From the NCBI GenBank assembly GCA_016839055.1, contig JAEKNX010000005.1, forward strand, positions 1 to 64,000: a DNA stretch of 64,000 nucleotides, in the 5' to 3' direction. This document shows positions 16,340 to 25,767 of this stretch, in pieces (position 1 is the stretch's first letter; each line of letters opens with the position of its first letter). The stretch is from Spirochaetales bacterium (lineage in GTDB: Bacteria > Spirochaetota > Spirochaetia > UBA9216). Position numbers and translations under genes: made by a program. The notes below the pieces were generated by a model. That model was not told the DNA's origin. It did not search any database and saw nothing but the letters and a program-made list of their open reading frames with translations.

Positions 16340-18662
16340 TTACATCTTCCATTGTTTCGACAGGATGAAACGTTATCCCCTTCTTGATATGATCAGGGAT
16401 TTCCGAGAGATCTCGCTCATTGGCTTTAGGAATCAGTATTGTCTTGATTCCTGCGCGTCGTGCCGCTATTGTTTTTTCCTTGAGGCCGCCTATAGGCAGG
16501 ACTTTACCAACGAGCGACAACTCTCCAGTCATCGCGAGTTTCTTTTTAATCATCTTTCCGTTGGCAAGAGAGATTAGGGCCGATGCCATTGTAATGCCGG
16601 CTGACGGTCCGTCTTTCGGGGTTGCCCCCTCAGGAATATGCAAGTGTATCATATTCTTTTGAAAATAGTCGGGAGCTATGCCAACCTTTTCGGCAATATG
16701 CCGTACGTAGGTGTATGCAATTCCAACCGACTCCTGCATAACCTTGCCCATCTGTCCGGTCATCTTCATTCCCTCTTTTCCTGGGACGTTAACCGCTTCT
16801 ATCATGAGGGTGTCACCGCCGAAATTCGTCCAGGCCAGACCCACCGCCATTCCTGGACAGGTTATAGCCTTTATCTCGTCTTCACGGAATACCGGCTTGC
16901 CGAGAAATTCCTCGAGGCTTTCCGGGGTAATTTCAAAAGGAGGTTCCTGCTGCTCAAGTACTATTTTGAGGGCAAGTTTTCGGTGAATACGGTCGAGTGC
17001 CTTCTCATAGTTTCTCATTCCGGCCTCGCGAGCGTAATTAACCGCTATCGCCGACAGGGTTTTTGAGGTGTATTTCACATCTCTGCGTTTCAGGCCCGTT
17101 TTTGTTATGGATTTAGGAATGAGATATTTTTTTGCAATTGTCATCTTTTCTTTTGCAATATAACCTGACAGCCTGATTATCTCCATCCGGTCAATGAGAG
17201 GCCTGGGGATTGTGTCGAGGGTATTAGCCGTAGCGATAAAAAGGATGTTAGAAATATCGAAGGGCAGATCAAGATAATGGTCTCTGAAGGCCACATTCTG
17301 CTCCGGATCCAGAACTTCAAGCAATGCCGATGACGGATCACCCTGATAGGATGAGCCCATCTTGTCGATCTCGTCTATCATGAAGACCGGATCGCCTGTT
17401 TTTACAATCTTCAAGCCTTGGATAATCTTTCCCGGCATTGCGCCTACGTAGGTCCTTCGGTGTCCTTTTATCTCGGCTTCATCACGCATTCCGCCTACCG
17501 AGAATCTGAAAAACTTCTTATTGAGGGCGTTGGCAATAGACTTGCCTATGGATGTCTTTCCGACACCCGGGGCACCAATGAGGCAGATTATTGATCCTTT
17601 AGAATCATTTTTCAGTTTTCGGACGGCTAGGTATTCGATGATTCTCTTTTTTACGTCTTCAAGCCCGTAATGATCATTGTCGAGAATACTTACGGCCTCT
17701 TTCATCTCGAATGACTCCGGCTCTGGCTTATTCCACGGAAGGGAAATGATGGTATCCAGATAATTTCTTGTCACTACAAATTCTGATGAGTTAGGATCCA
17801 TCAGCTTGAACTTCTCGAGTTCCTGTTCGACCTGCTCCTTGACCTCACCCTCAAATTTGAAGCCTTCGATAGCTTCGGTGAATCTGAGGTATTCTCCGCT
17901 CTTGGCGTCCACCGGCATGCCGAGCTCCTGCTTTATCGCCTTAAGCTCTTCTTTAAGAAAATATTCCCGCTGGTTTTTCTCGATCTTCTCATTGATCTGA
18001 TTTTGGATTTTTCGCTGAATCTTCATCAGTTCCTGTTCTTTTTTGATGAAGATAAGAACGGCTTCCAGGCGCTGCTGAACATCAAGAGTCTCAAGAATCT
18101 TCTGCTGTTCAACTCTGTCAATATTCAGGATTGAACTGAAGAAATCTGCAATCTTGCCGGGCTGATCAATGTTCACCATTGAAAGCCGCATTTCTTCCGA
18201 GAACAGAGGATTATTCTCAGACAGCTGCTTCATTTCATTAATTATTGCTCGGGTTAGGGCTTTTACCTCGATTGTGTTATCGTTTTCATCATCAAGGTAC
18301 TCTACTGCAGCCGAAAACGGAGACGTCTCGGATATGAACTTCTTGACTTTAAATCTTTTAAGGGTGGAAATGAAAACATTAATCCCACCATCTGGAAGAT
18401 TGATTTTTTTCACTATCTTGCCGACTGTACCTATCCGGCATAGATCCTCGGTAGTCGGTAATTCGGTTTCGTCATCGTTGATCATTAGAAGGCCGACAAG
18501 GCTGTGCTGGCTGAGACTCTGGTCAACAACCGAGATGTCCTGTTCGGACTCAATCATCATCGGAGTGAAAATCCCAGGGAAAACTGGTTTACCCATAGTA
18601 GGTATTATGAACAAGTGGTTCGGCAGCATCTGATCTGCAGGCACAATTTGTTTCTCTGACAT
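16323..18662 (-). CDS. lon: ATP-dependent protease Lon
   Basis: A cytoplasmic AAA+ serine protease that degrades damaged and regulatory proteins. The 779 residues hold the N-terminal LON substrate domain (about 10-200), a coiled region, the AAA+ module with Walker A GAPGVGKTSIGKSIA and Walker B VFMIDEIDKMG, and the C-terminal protease domain with catalytic serine in PKDGPSAGITMA and lysine in GGLKEKTIAARRAG. The length is normal. The start follows GAGGT and a promoter lies upstream. Confidence 0.97.
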   Translation of the reverse strand: MSEKQIVPADQMLPNHLFIIPTMGKPVFPGIFTPMMIESEQDISVVDQSLSQHSLVGLLMINDDETELPTTEDLCRIGTVGKIVKKINLPDGGINVFISTLKRFKVKKFISETSPFSAAVEYLDDENDNTIEVKALTRAIINEMKQLSENNPLFSEEMRLSMVNIDQPGKIADFFSSILNIDRVEQQKILETLDVQQRLEAVLIFIKKEQELMKIQRKIQNQINEKIEKNQREYFLKEELKAIKQELGMPVDAKSGEYLRFTEAIEGFKFEGEVKEQVEQELEKFKLMDPNSSEFVVTRNYLDTIISLPWNKPEPESFEMKEAVSILDNDHYGLEDVKKRIIEYLAVRKLKNDSKGSIICLIGAPGVGKTSIGKSIANALNKKFFRFSVGGMRDEAEIKGHRRTYVGAMPGKIIQGLKIVKTGDPVFMIDEIDKMGSSYQGDPSSALLEVLDPEQNVAFRDHYLDLPFDISNILFIATANTLDTIPRPLIDRMEIIRLSGYIAKEKMTIAKKYLIPKSITKTGLKRRDVKYTSKTLSAIAVNYAREAGMRNYEKALDRIHRKLALKIVLEQQEPPFEITPESLEEFLGKPVFREDEIKAITCPGMAVGLAWTNFGGDTLMIEAVNVPGKEGMKMTGQMGKVMQESVGIAYTYVRHIAEKVGIAPDYFQKNMIHLHIPEGATPKDGPSAGITMASALISLANGKMIKKKLAMTGELSLVGKVLPIGGLKEKTIAARRAGIKTILIPKANERDLSEIPDHIKKGITFHPVETMEDVIEKIF

Positions 18663-18683
18663 GTTTCTAACCTCAATATTCTA

Positions 18684-18711
18684 ATTATATAACTTGTGGA
18701 GTGAAATACAA
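18684..18711 (-). promoter_or_regulatory. Promoter of lon
   Basis: On the minus strand, TTGTAT (18711-18706), a 16-bp spacer and TATAAT (18689-18684) leave a leader of about 15-20 bases with GAGGT before the ATG. No obvious heat-shock inverted repeat (CIRCE) is present. Confidence 0.55.
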
Positions 18712-18921
18712 AATCACTATTTTGTATTTTCGATTTTTCTCCAAAAACTCTTCCAACAAAATATGCATAAAACCAATAAAAGGCAATTGAACCTTTTCAA
18801 AAGGGGTTTATTCAGACTCCTGGAAACTGAATAATATCATTAAAAAGGCTTCATGATGATAGCAGTGGAAGAAAATCTTTGTTTTTTAAGTTTTACCGGA
18901 TTCAGAATAGTAACGATATGT

Positions 18922-18927
18922 TATAAT
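18922..18927 (+). promoter_or_regulatory. -10 box of recO close to the start codon
   Basis: A perfect TATAAT ends 8 bases before the ATG at 18936. The -35 region at 17-bp spacing (gattca) is weak. With no ribosome site, the message is probably leaderless or has one or two leader bases. Confidence 0.4.
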
Positions 18928-18935
18928 GCATTCCA

Positions 18936-19688
18936 ATGAGCCGAAACTATTGTACTGAAGCTGCCGTCCTTAAAACCAGACGGATGGGAGATATTCATAA
19001 GACTGTAATTATTCTCAGTCCTGAAAAAGGAATCCTCAATGCTGTTGTTCACGGGGCCTATAAGGGGAAAAGTCGGATAAGCAGTATTACCGATCCTTTC
19101 TGTCTCTCCGTTTTTGAGCTTTATCATAACCCTGTAAAGGATTTATGGAAGATTACCGGCTGCGAGTCACGCGAGCTGAATAGTAATATCAGAGAGAACC
19201 TGAACGCAGTATATAACGCATCATTCTGGTCCGAGCTTATACTGAAGAGTCACGCCTCAGGAGCCGATTTTGAGTGGGCATATTCGATTTTATGTTCGGC
19301 TCTGAGCAGCCTCAATGCTGCGCCCGATGACGGAATGATGATAACAATGCATTTTCTATATCGGTTTTTAATAGGTTCAGGCTTCATCTCGGACTTTTCA
19401 AGCTGCGGTCACTGCGGTCGGGAACGAGGCAATGCGGAAGTATATTTTTCACCCGTTGAAGGATGTTTTCTGTGTTCGCTCTGCGCATCATCAGGCTTGC
19501 CTGTTATTGATGGTAGTTCGGCCTCATATCTCGAAGCTTCTTTGTCTTTAAACCTTGAAGAAGCTGTTAAAAATAGGTTAGATTTACGGATAGTAAAAGA
19601 AATAAGAAATTTACTTTTAGCGATCATCAAGAGCATCATCGAGGTGCCGCTGAAAACCCTGGATTATATTGATTATGTTATGGAATAA
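18936..19688 (+). CDS. recO: DNA repair protein RecO
   Basis: RecO anneals single strands and, with RecR, loads RecA in recombinational repair. The 250 residues show the N-terminal OB domain (about 1-80: ALVLKTRRMGDIHKTVIILS-like pattern) and the C-terminal zinc finger: C at about 158 and 161 (CGHCG) and C at about 176 and 179 (CSLC). The length is typical. It overlaps recJ by 14 bases, so the two repair genes are coupled. Confidence 0.88.
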   Translation: MSRNYCTEAAVLKTRRMGDIHKTVIILSPEKGILNAVVHGAYKGKSRISSITDPFCLSVFELYHNPVKDLWKITGCESRELNSNIRENLNAVYNASFWSELILKSHASGADFEWAYSILCSALSSLNAAPDDGMMITMHFLYRFLIGSGFISDFSSCGHCGRERGNAEVYFSPVEGCFLCSLCASSGLPVIDGSSASYLEASLSLNLEEAVKNRLDLRIVKEIRNLLLAIIKSIIEVPLKTLDYIDYVME

Positions 19689-21783
19689 GAAAGACATTAA
19701 CCCCGAAAAGGTTCGGGAATTAGCCGTCCGTTTTGGGATAGATCTGCTGCCGGCATCTATTTTTGTAAGACGCGGCATAACCGATTTCGAAAAATTGAAG
19801 TTCTATCTCGAAGACGACATACAGTACCTTCACAATCCGTTTCTCTTTGATGAGATGGAAGATATTATAGACCGCATAAAGCAGGCGGCTTTAGAAGGTG
19901 AGATGGTCAAGATCTTCGGTGATCGGGACGTTGACGGTATAACATCCACTGTGATGATCTTCCAGGCAATGCAGGAGATAGGCATTGAGGCCGAGTGGAA
20001 CCTTCCCCAGGGAGATGCTCCTTACGGACTGACAATGGCAGCCATCGATGATTTTGCCGATAAGAACGGCAGCCTGCTGATAACAGTAGACTGCGGAATT
20101 TCCAATTACAACGAAATAGAGTACGCGGCCGAACGAGGGATTGATACTATAGTAATTGATCATCATAACAGCCCTGAGAAGCTGCCGCCAGCTTTCGGAA
20201 TAATAAATCCGAAGATGGAGGACTGTCCTTATCCGTTCATGCATCTTGCAGGCTGCGGAGTTGTTTCAAAGGTAATATGGGCGCTGCGGTTTTCACAGCT
20301 GGATCTCTATAATCAGGAATTCTGCCTGATGAATATCAGGCCTGGTAACGAATCGATCATCCTTGACGCTGTAAAGATTAAAAACCTAGTCCCCGGAGAC
20401 AGGATATCCGAAACACTGGCCCCGGGAATGATTAATCCTGAAAACACAAGACTGGTTGACTTCCTTAAGTCGCAGATCATTGTCTATGATGCTGAACCAC
20501 AGAAACGGATGCTCCAGAAGGTATTCGGAAAGAACACCGATATCAATCTTATTGATGCTGCCCCGGAAATATGGAAGGTTTTTCCGAGTCTGGACGGGAA
20601 GAGTCTGTTGAAGATGCGTGACGGCAGCCGAATGGTCAAGTACAGCTACAAGGCCCCAGATGAGCTTGATGTATTTCTCAACCTCTTTACAACTTTTATA
20701 ATAAAGAAGGAACCTAAACTATCCGCCCTCTATGAAAAGGATCTCGATCTGGTGGCGCTTGGGACGATAGCGGACCTCATGCCGCTTGAGGATGAAAACA
20801 GGATAATTGTGAAGAAGGGGATGAAGGAGCTTCTCTCAACTGGAAGGGATGGTCTTCGCAGCCTTCTCGCGGCCCAGAATTTACTCTCAAAGACCCTCAG
20901 CACTACTGATATCGGCTGGCAGCTGACTCCGCTGATAAACGCTACCGGAAGGATGGGCGTACCATCGGTTGCAGTGGAACTTCTTCTCAGCAAAGATGCC
21001 GACGAGATAAACCGGCTGACCGCCGATATTCTAAGTCTAAATAAGCAGCGCAAGAAACTTGGCGAAGAAATTTGGACTAAGGTTATGCCTTCTGCCAAGC
21101 GCAGCTACCAGGATATGAACGCGAAAGTTGTTCTTGTTGCCGACAAGGCCATGAACCGGGGGATTACCGGGATTATCGCCTCCAGGCTTGCCCATTTTTT
21201 CGGCGTACCGGCAATAGCCGTGTCCATCATGGACGATAAGGCCGTTGGATCCGTCCGCAGCGCCATGGGCATTAACGTTAAGGATTTTATATCCGGAGCC
21301 TCAGACCTCTTTATAGATTATGGCGGACATGATTTTGCCGCCGGTTTCAGTATCGAATTATCTAATTTTGCGGCTTTTACAGCACGAATCGAACAGCTTG
21401 CCCCGAAGCTTAAAGGGGCTGATACCGAGGAAGCCAGCATAAATATTGATGCGGAGCTTCCTGTTACCTACCTCAATCCAGATCTTATAAAAACAGTCGA
21501 AATGTTTGAGCCCTACGGGGAAGGTAATTCGCCCCTAGTATTTCTGTGCCGCGGAGTGTTAATTGAAAATATGGAACCGATGGGGAAGAGTGAACAGAAA
21601 CATCTCCGTATCCTCTTTAATACGGGTAAATACAAATGGCCTTCCGTATACTGGAATGCTTCAGAGAGGGCAAACCGTGACTTCAGTAAGAATGACAAGG
21701 TTGATATAGTCTTCCGGCTTGGACGAAATTATTTCATGAACAAGGAAAGTCTTCAGCTCACCATTCTGGATATGAAAAAATGA
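19675..21783 (+). CDS. recJ: Single-strand exonuclease RecJ with a ~150-residue insertion
   Basis: RecJ degrades single-stranded DNA 5' to 3' in repair. The DHH-family motifs are visible: FGDRDVDGITS (81-91), TVDCGIS (137-143), VIDHHNSP (160-167), AGCGVVSKV (192-200) and DLVALGTIADLMPL (358-371), then DHHA1 with the YGGHDFAAGFSIE motif and a C-terminal OB segment. The protein has 702 residues, while most RecJ proteins have about 560-580. The excess lies between residues 205 and 350, where a few segments (IIVYDAEPQKRML, INLIDAAPEIWKVFP) faintly recall a DnaQ-type exonuclease fold. The start was set at the ATG 19675 rather than a TTG two codons earlier. Confidence 0.92.
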   Translation: MLWNKKDINPEKVRELAVRFGIDLLPASIFVRRGITDFEKLKFYLEDDIQYLHNPFLFDEMEDIIDRIKQAALEGEMVKIFGDRDVDGITSTVMIFQAMQEIGIEAEWNLPQGDAPYGLTMAAIDDFADKNGSLLITVDCGISNYNEIEYAAERGIDTIVIDHHNSPEKLPPAFGIINPKMEDCPYPFMHLAGCGVVSKVIWALRFSQLDLYNQEFCLMNIRPGNESIILDAVKIKNLVPGDRISETLAPGMINPENTRLVDFLKSQIIVYDAEPQKRMLQKVFGKNTDINLIDAAPEIWKVFPSLDGKSLLKMRDGSRMVKYSYKAPDELDVFLNLFTTFIIKKEPKLSALYEKDLDLVALGTIADLMPLEDENRIIVKKGMKELLSTGRDGLRSLLAAQNLLSKTLSTTDIGWQLTPLINATGRMGVPSVAVELLLSKDADEINRLTADILSLNKQRKKLGEEIWTKVMPSAKRSYQDMNAKVVLVADKAMNRGITGIIASRLAHFFGVPAIAVSIMDDKAVGSVRSAMGINVKDFISGASDLFIDYGGHDFAAGFSIELSNFAAFTARIEQLAPKLKGADTEEASINIDAELPVTYLNPDLIKTVEMFEPYGEGNSPLVFLCRGVLIENMEPMGKSEQKHLRILFNTGKYKWPSVYWNASERANRDFSKNDKVDIVFRLGRNYFMNKESLQLTILDMKK

Positions 21784-22688
21784 AAAAAATTTCACTGATT
21801 GCTCTAATTGTTCTTTTAGTAACCGGTCAAGGTTTCTGTCTTCAGCTTATTATCCCATCCGAAGTGACTCAGGGAGAGGTTTTTACAGTATTTTTAACAG
21901 AGGACATCCTCGAAAATGGAATAACGGTCAGTCTGGGACGCGGAGGTGATATCTACTCGAGTACGAATTCTTTTAGCGCCGTAATTGACGGCGCAAGACG
22001 AACCCTAGCCCTGCTTGGTGTTCCGTCAACCCTGTCTCCCGGGAGATATACTGTTTCGGCGTCTGACGGCGAAGAAACAGTAGAAACTGAGTTTCTTGTC
22101 ATTAAAAAAGAATTCATAGAAGAGAATATTGTCCTTGGTAAATCTATGTCCTCCCTTCGTAAGTCTGATGATATTCGGAAGGCTGAACAGTGGCGAAATC
22201 TCTATGCAATTTTAAAGACGGTGAACACGGCCGATGTTTTCGAAGACGACGGGCTGATTCTTCCCGTTGAATCACTGCGAAAGACATCTTTCTTCGGTGA
22301 CAGGCGTACTTTTAAGTATAATGACGGCACATCAGCGCAGTCAATTCATAACGGCATAGACTATTCGGCCGAGACAGGAACGCCTGTTTATGCCGCCGGG
22401 GATGGGAAGGTTCTCTTGTCGGTAGAGCGTATCCTCTCCGGGCTGACTGTCGTTATTGAGCATCTGCCGGGAGTATATTCGCTGTATTTTCACCTCGACA
22501 GTATTGAAACCGGAGAAGGGCTGATGGTGAAAGCAGGAGATCTTATCGGGACAGTCGGATCCACGGGACTGGTTACAGGGGCGCATCTTCATTGGGAAGT
22601 GCGTGTAGCGGGAGTCGCCGTCGATCCTGAGGCCCTGGTGGGCTCTTTCATTATTGACAAAGATTTTATTTTGAGTAATATAGAGTAA
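21780..22688 (+). CDS. Exported M23-family metallopeptidase
   Basis: A 302-residue protein with a signal peptide (residues 1-20) and an N-terminal beta domain (about 22-110). The C-terminal LytM/peptidase M23 domain has zinc ligands in HNGIDYS (about 191) and [10 protein letters not shown] (about 266), plus HLDSIETGE. Such enzymes cut peptidoglycan cross-bridges or recruit amidases in the periplasm. The HxH motif and first His-Asp pair are intact, so it is probably active. Its ATG overlaps the recJ stop (ATGA). Confidence 0.9.
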   Translation: MKKISLIALIVLLVTGQGFCLQLIIPSEVTQGEVFTVFLTEDILENGITVSLGRGGDIYSSTNSFSAVIDGARRTLALLGVPSTLSPGRYTVSASDGEETVETEFLVIKKEFIEENIVLGKSMSSLRKSDDIRKAEQWRNLYAILKTVNTADVFEDDGLILPVESLRKTSFFGDRRTFKYNDGTSAQSIHNGIDYSAETGTPVYAAGDGKVLLSVERILSGLTVVIEHLPGVYSLYFHLDSIETGEGLMVKAGDLIGTVGSTGLVTGAHLHWEVRVAGVAVDPEALVGSFIIDKDFILSNIE

Positions 22689-22699
22689 CTTATAAACCA

Positions 22700-22717
22700 A
22701 AGGGGGTGATTGCTATC
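22700..22717 (+). promoter_or_regulatory. Extended Shine-Dalgarno and probable AUC start of rpsU
   Basis: aagggggtgat (22700-22710) matches the anti-Shine-Dalgarno complement aaggaggtgat at 10 of 11 bases. Eight bases after its G run comes ATC (22715-22717). The only ATG nearby (22722) is out of frame and stops at once. A GTG at 22706 would overlap the ribosome site itself. Confidence 0.6.
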
Positions 22718-22924
22718 GCTCATGTGAATATTGATGAAGGTGAACCGCTCGAAAAGGCTATTAAACGCTTTAAGAGAATTGTCGAGAAAGAAGGTATTAT
22801 ACGTGAATGGAAGAAGCGTGAATACTTTGAGAAACCTTCTACCATTAAAAATCGCAAAACAAAGGCGATGGAGCGCAAGCAGCTTAAAAAGCAGCGGAAG
22901 CTTCTGAACATGAAGAGTTACTAG
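22715..22924 (+). CDS. rpsU: 30S ribosomal protein S21
   Basis: S21 is a small basic protein of the 30S subunit that helps mRNA binding at initiation. The reading [20 protein letters not shown], then [13 protein letters not shown] and a Lys/Arg-rich tail, are typical. The family begins MAxVxVxxxEP. Here (M)[10 protein letters not shown] follows if translation starts at ATC 22715, the codon at the right distance from a very strong ribosome site. A GTG at 22706 is the in-frame alternative and gives three extra residues with no usable site. It lies 26 bases after the M23 gene and ends at a strong terminator. Confidence 0.9.
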   Translation: MAHVNIDEGEPLEKAIKRFKRIVEKEGIIREWKKREYFEKPSTIKNRKTKAMERKQLKKQRKLLNMKSY

Positions 22925-22970
22925 CAATCCATGTCGTCTACTGCCAAGGCAGTCGGGCGGCTTGTATTCG

Positions 22971-23006
22971 AGGACTGTCCAATGTAATTGGGTGGTCCTT
23001 TTTTTT
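22971..23006 (+). terminator. Intrinsic terminator after rpsU
   Basis: aggactgtcc (22971-22980) pairs with gggtggtcct (22990-22999), with a short internal mismatch and a ten-base loop, and is followed by at least seven T. The remaining sequence to 23251 holds only the serC promoter region; a 67-codon open frame at 23020-23223 has no ribosome site and I do not call it. Confidence 0.85.
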
Positions 23007-23251
23007 ATGCCCGGAGAAGATGGGTCTTTTGATTTCTTTCAAACGTACCGCACGGATTGAAGTATTTTTTATCTCTGAGGGAATGATTTTCGGATTATCC
23101 GGTTTGAAGGCAATACAGATGATGATTAAGGTGTTTTACATAGTTTTCCCTTGTATTGAGAATTGTTGTGATATTTTAAAAACTCTTGTAAAACAGCCTC
23201 AAAAATGCGATAAAATTATATAAGTATATATTAAATATTCCGGAGGATATC

Positions 23252-24328
23252 ATGAGTCGAAAACTTAACTTTTTTGCAGGGCCTTCGACCCTTCCTGTAG
23301 AGGTTCTCGAAGAGCTTAAAGAGAATATGGTCGACTATAAGGGCATGGGAATGTCTCTTATCGAGACTAGTCACAGAAGTAAGGAGTATGATGAAGTGCA
23401 TAACGAGGCAGTAGGCCTTGTTAAGGAGCTGCTTGAACTTCCGGATAATTATAAGGTTGTATTTTTAGGAGGCGGGGCTACTCTCCAGTTCTCTATGGTT
23501 CCGATGAACCTTCTCATTGGTGAGAGAGTTTGTGACTATACATTGACCGGTGTCTGGGCAAAGAAGGCTTATGCAGATGCGGTAAAACTCGGAAAGGTAA
23601 ATGTCGCTTTCGACGGTAAGGATGATAAATACACTCAACTTCCGGCATCGGTTATGCCAAGCGCCGGTTCTTCCTACCTTCATCTGACATCGAATGAGAC
23701 AATCGGAGGCCTGCAATGGCAGAATTGGCCTGATACCGGCGGAGTTCCGCTTGTTGCTGATATGTCCAGCGACATCATGTCGCGTCCGCTTCCAATAGAG
23801 AAGTTCGGGATGATCTACGCCGGCGCACAGAAAAACCTGGGGCCTGCCGGTACCACTCTCGCTATTATTCGTAACGACCTTCTGGAGCGCAGCTCCGATA
23901 ATCTTACAGCCTACCTGAACTATTCAATTCATGCCGATAAAAATTCACTCTACAATACACCGCCTGTTTTCAGTATATGGGCAGTAATGCTTGTTCTTCG
24001 CCGGCTCAAGGCTCTTGGCGGACTCGGCGAGGTAGAGAAGATGAACCGTAAAAAAGCCGGCATTATCTATGACGCAATAGACTCAAGTGAAGGCTTCTAC
24101 AAATGTCCGGTCCAGACTGAAAACCGCTCGATGATGAATATTGTTTTTACTATGGCAAATGAGGATCTTGAAAAAGAATTTGTTACCAAGGCGGAAGCAG
24201 AAGGAATGGTCGGACTTAAAGGACATCGTGATGTCGGCGGTTGCCGGGCATCTGTTTATAATTCTATGCCGCTTGAGGGAGCTAAGACTCTTGCCGACTT
24301 CATGAAGAACTTTGCGGCGTCAAAATGA
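23252..24328 (+). CDS. serC: Phosphoserine aminotransferase
   Basis: SerC converts 3-phosphohydroxypyruvate and glutamate to phosphoserine and also acts in pyridoxal phosphate synthesis. The 358 residues match the family: NFFAGPSTLPVEVLEEL, ETSHRSKEYDEV, FLGGGATLQFSMVPMN, the PLP lysine in YAGAQKNLGPAG (about 192), and GLKGHRDVGGCRASVYN near the C-terminus. The start follows GGAGG. It heads a four-gene cluster with overlapping or close junctions. serA is not adjacent. Confidence 0.97.
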   Translation: MSRKLNFFAGPSTLPVEVLEELKENMVDYKGMGMSLIETSHRSKEYDEVHNEAVGLVKELLELPDNYKVVFLGGGATLQFSMVPMNLLIGERVCDYTLTGVWAKKAYADAVKLGKVNVAFDGKDDKYTQLPASVMPSAGSSYLHLTSNETIGGLQWQNWPDTGGVPLVADMSSDIMSRPLPIEKFGMIYAGAQKNLGPAGTTLAIIRNDLLERSSDNLTAYLNYSIHADKNSLYNTPPVFSIWAVMLVLRRLKALGGLGEVEKMNRKKAGIIYDAIDSSEGFYKCPVQTENRSMMNIVFTMANEDLEKEFVTKAEAEGMVGLKGHRDVGGCRASVYNSMPLEGAKTLADFMKNFAASK

Positions 24329-24768
24329 AATTTGATGATATAAATCTTCAGATTATCAGGCACCTTCAGGACGGCCGGAAGTCATTCAAGATTATCGCCG
24401 ATGAACTCTCTATTACCGAGAACACAGTAAGAGCGAGGGTTAACAAGCTCATCGAGGAAGGGATTCTTAACGTTAGCGGTTTAATCGATCCTGAGAACCT
24501 TCCCGGCCATCAGTCTGCGATTATCGGTGTAAAGATAAAGAACATGCGTCTTGTAGAAAAAGGCGAGGAGTTCAGTAATCTGAAGGGCGTAATCAGTGTG
24601 GCCGTTGTAACCGGCCGTTATGACCTGATTGTTCAGGTTCTCCTGAATGAAGAATTCAGTCTGCTCGAGTTTTACACTAGTGAAGTAACAAAGATTGATG
24701 AGGTTCAGGACGTTGAGACTTTTATTGTTTATAAGGGTTATAATATCAACGTTCCTTATATACTATAA
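24325..24768 (+). CDS. Lrp/AsnC family regulator
   Basis: A 147-residue regulator with an N-terminal helix-turn-helix (INLQIIRHLQDGRKSFKIIA, TENTVRARVNKLIEEGIL) and a C-terminal RAM domain (about 65-140, with VTGRYDLIVQVLL). Its ATG overlaps the serC stop, so it is co-translated with serC and could report on serine or a related amino acid. It is shorter than, and not closely similar to, the regulator at 12450. Confidence 0.88.
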   Translation: MKFDDINLQIIRHLQDGRKSFKIIADELSITENTVRARVNKLIEEGILNVSGLIDPENLPGHQSAIIGVKIKNMRLVEKGEEFSNLKGVISVAVVTGRYDLIVQVLLNEEFSLLEFYTSEVTKIDEVQDVETFIVYKGYNINVPYIL

Positions 24769-24783
24769 AACCGGAGAAGATAA

Positions 24784-25767
24784 ATGGCAGAAATTAAAAC
24801 AAAATACATGGGAATCGATCTTAATTCGCCCGTTATCGCGGCAAGCTCAGGCCTGACCTCGTCAGTAGATAAGGTGAAGAAGCTTGAAGACGCCGGTGCC
24901 GGCGCGGTTGTTCTTAAATCACTGTTTGAAGAGCAGATACTCTATGACAGCACAAAGATGACCGAAGGTCTAAACGCTGATATTCATGCCGATGCGTTTG
25001 ACTTTTTCAGCGGAATGAGCAGCAACTATTTTCTTGATGAATACCTTGGTCTGGTGGAAGACTGCAAGAAGGCTGTCGATATTCCGGTTATTGCGAGTGT
25101 TAATTGCGTGACCGACGGTGCCTGGCTTAAATACGCTGAACGCTTCGAGAATGTCGGTGCCGACGCGCTTGAGCTGAATGTTTTTCATCTTCCGGTGAAC
25201 AAAAAGATGAGTAGCGAAGATTATGAGAAAATATATTATAACATCGCTAAAGAGATTAAGAGAAAGGTTAAAATTCCAGTAGCATTCAAGGTTAGCCCCC
25301 ACTTTACAAGTCTATCCAGGGTTCTCGAGAACCTAGCTGACCTTAATATCGATGCACTGGTTCTTTTCAACCGGTTTTACAGGCCCGACATAGATATAAA
25401 TAAACTTAAGATTACTCATGCGCCCATCTACAGCGCGCCGGAGGAGATTTCTCTGGCTCTGCAGTGGATTTCCCTCCTGTCCGGCGAAATCGAGATTGAC
25501 TTTGCCGCTACAACCGGTGTCCACGATTCTGAGGGTGTTATAAAACAGCTTCTCGCCGGTGCGAAGGCTGTACAGCTTTGCAGCGCCCTCTATAAGAGCG
25601 GACCCGAGGTAATTACGAAGATTAATGATGAGTTATCAGCCTGGATGGATTCAAAAAACTACAGTACTATCTCGGAGTTCAACGGTATGCTCTGTCAGGA
25701 GGAGTCTGAGAATCCTGAAGCCTATGAGCGTACCCAATACATGAAGGCTGCCGTCGGTATCAGTTGA
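24784..25767 (+). CDS. Dihydroorotate dehydrogenase-like flavoprotein
   Basis: A 327-residue TIM-barrel protein of the PyrD/DHOD superfamily: TKYMGIDLNSPVIAASSGLT at the start, ASVNCVTDGAW, ALELNVFHLP, VPVAFKVSP, and a C-terminal FMN-phosphate-like segment FAATTGVHDSEGV with GAKAVQLCSALY. True PyrD has a catalytic Cys or Ser in the CPN segment; here the matching position reads LNVFHLPVNK. The substrate is therefore uncertain, and many genomes carry this 'DHOD-like' form beside other pathways. It follows the Lrp gene by 15 bases. Confidence 0.8.
   Translation: MAEIKTKYMGIDLNSPVIAASSGLTSSVDKVKKLEDAGAGAVVLKSLFEEQILYDSTKMTEGLNADIHADAFDFFSGMSSNYFLDEYLGLVEDCKKAVDIPVIASVNCVTDGAWLKYAERFENVGADALELNVFHLPVNKKMSSEDYEKIYYNIAKEIKRKVKIPVAFKVSPHFTSLSRVLENLADLNIDALVLFNRFYRPDIDINKLKITHAPIYSAPEEISLALQWISLLSGEIEIDFAATTGVHDSEGVIKQLLAGAKAVQLCSALYKSGPEVITKINDELSAWMDSKNYSTISEFNGMLCQEESENPEAYERTQYMKAAVGIS

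Noticed and set aside
16638-17066. 142-codon plus-strand open frame inside lon
   Set aside because: It is antisense to the lon ATPase and protease domains.
23020-23223. 67-codon open frame upstream of serC
   Set aside because: It has no ribosome site and no recognisable domain, and the sequence overlaps the probable serC promoter region.
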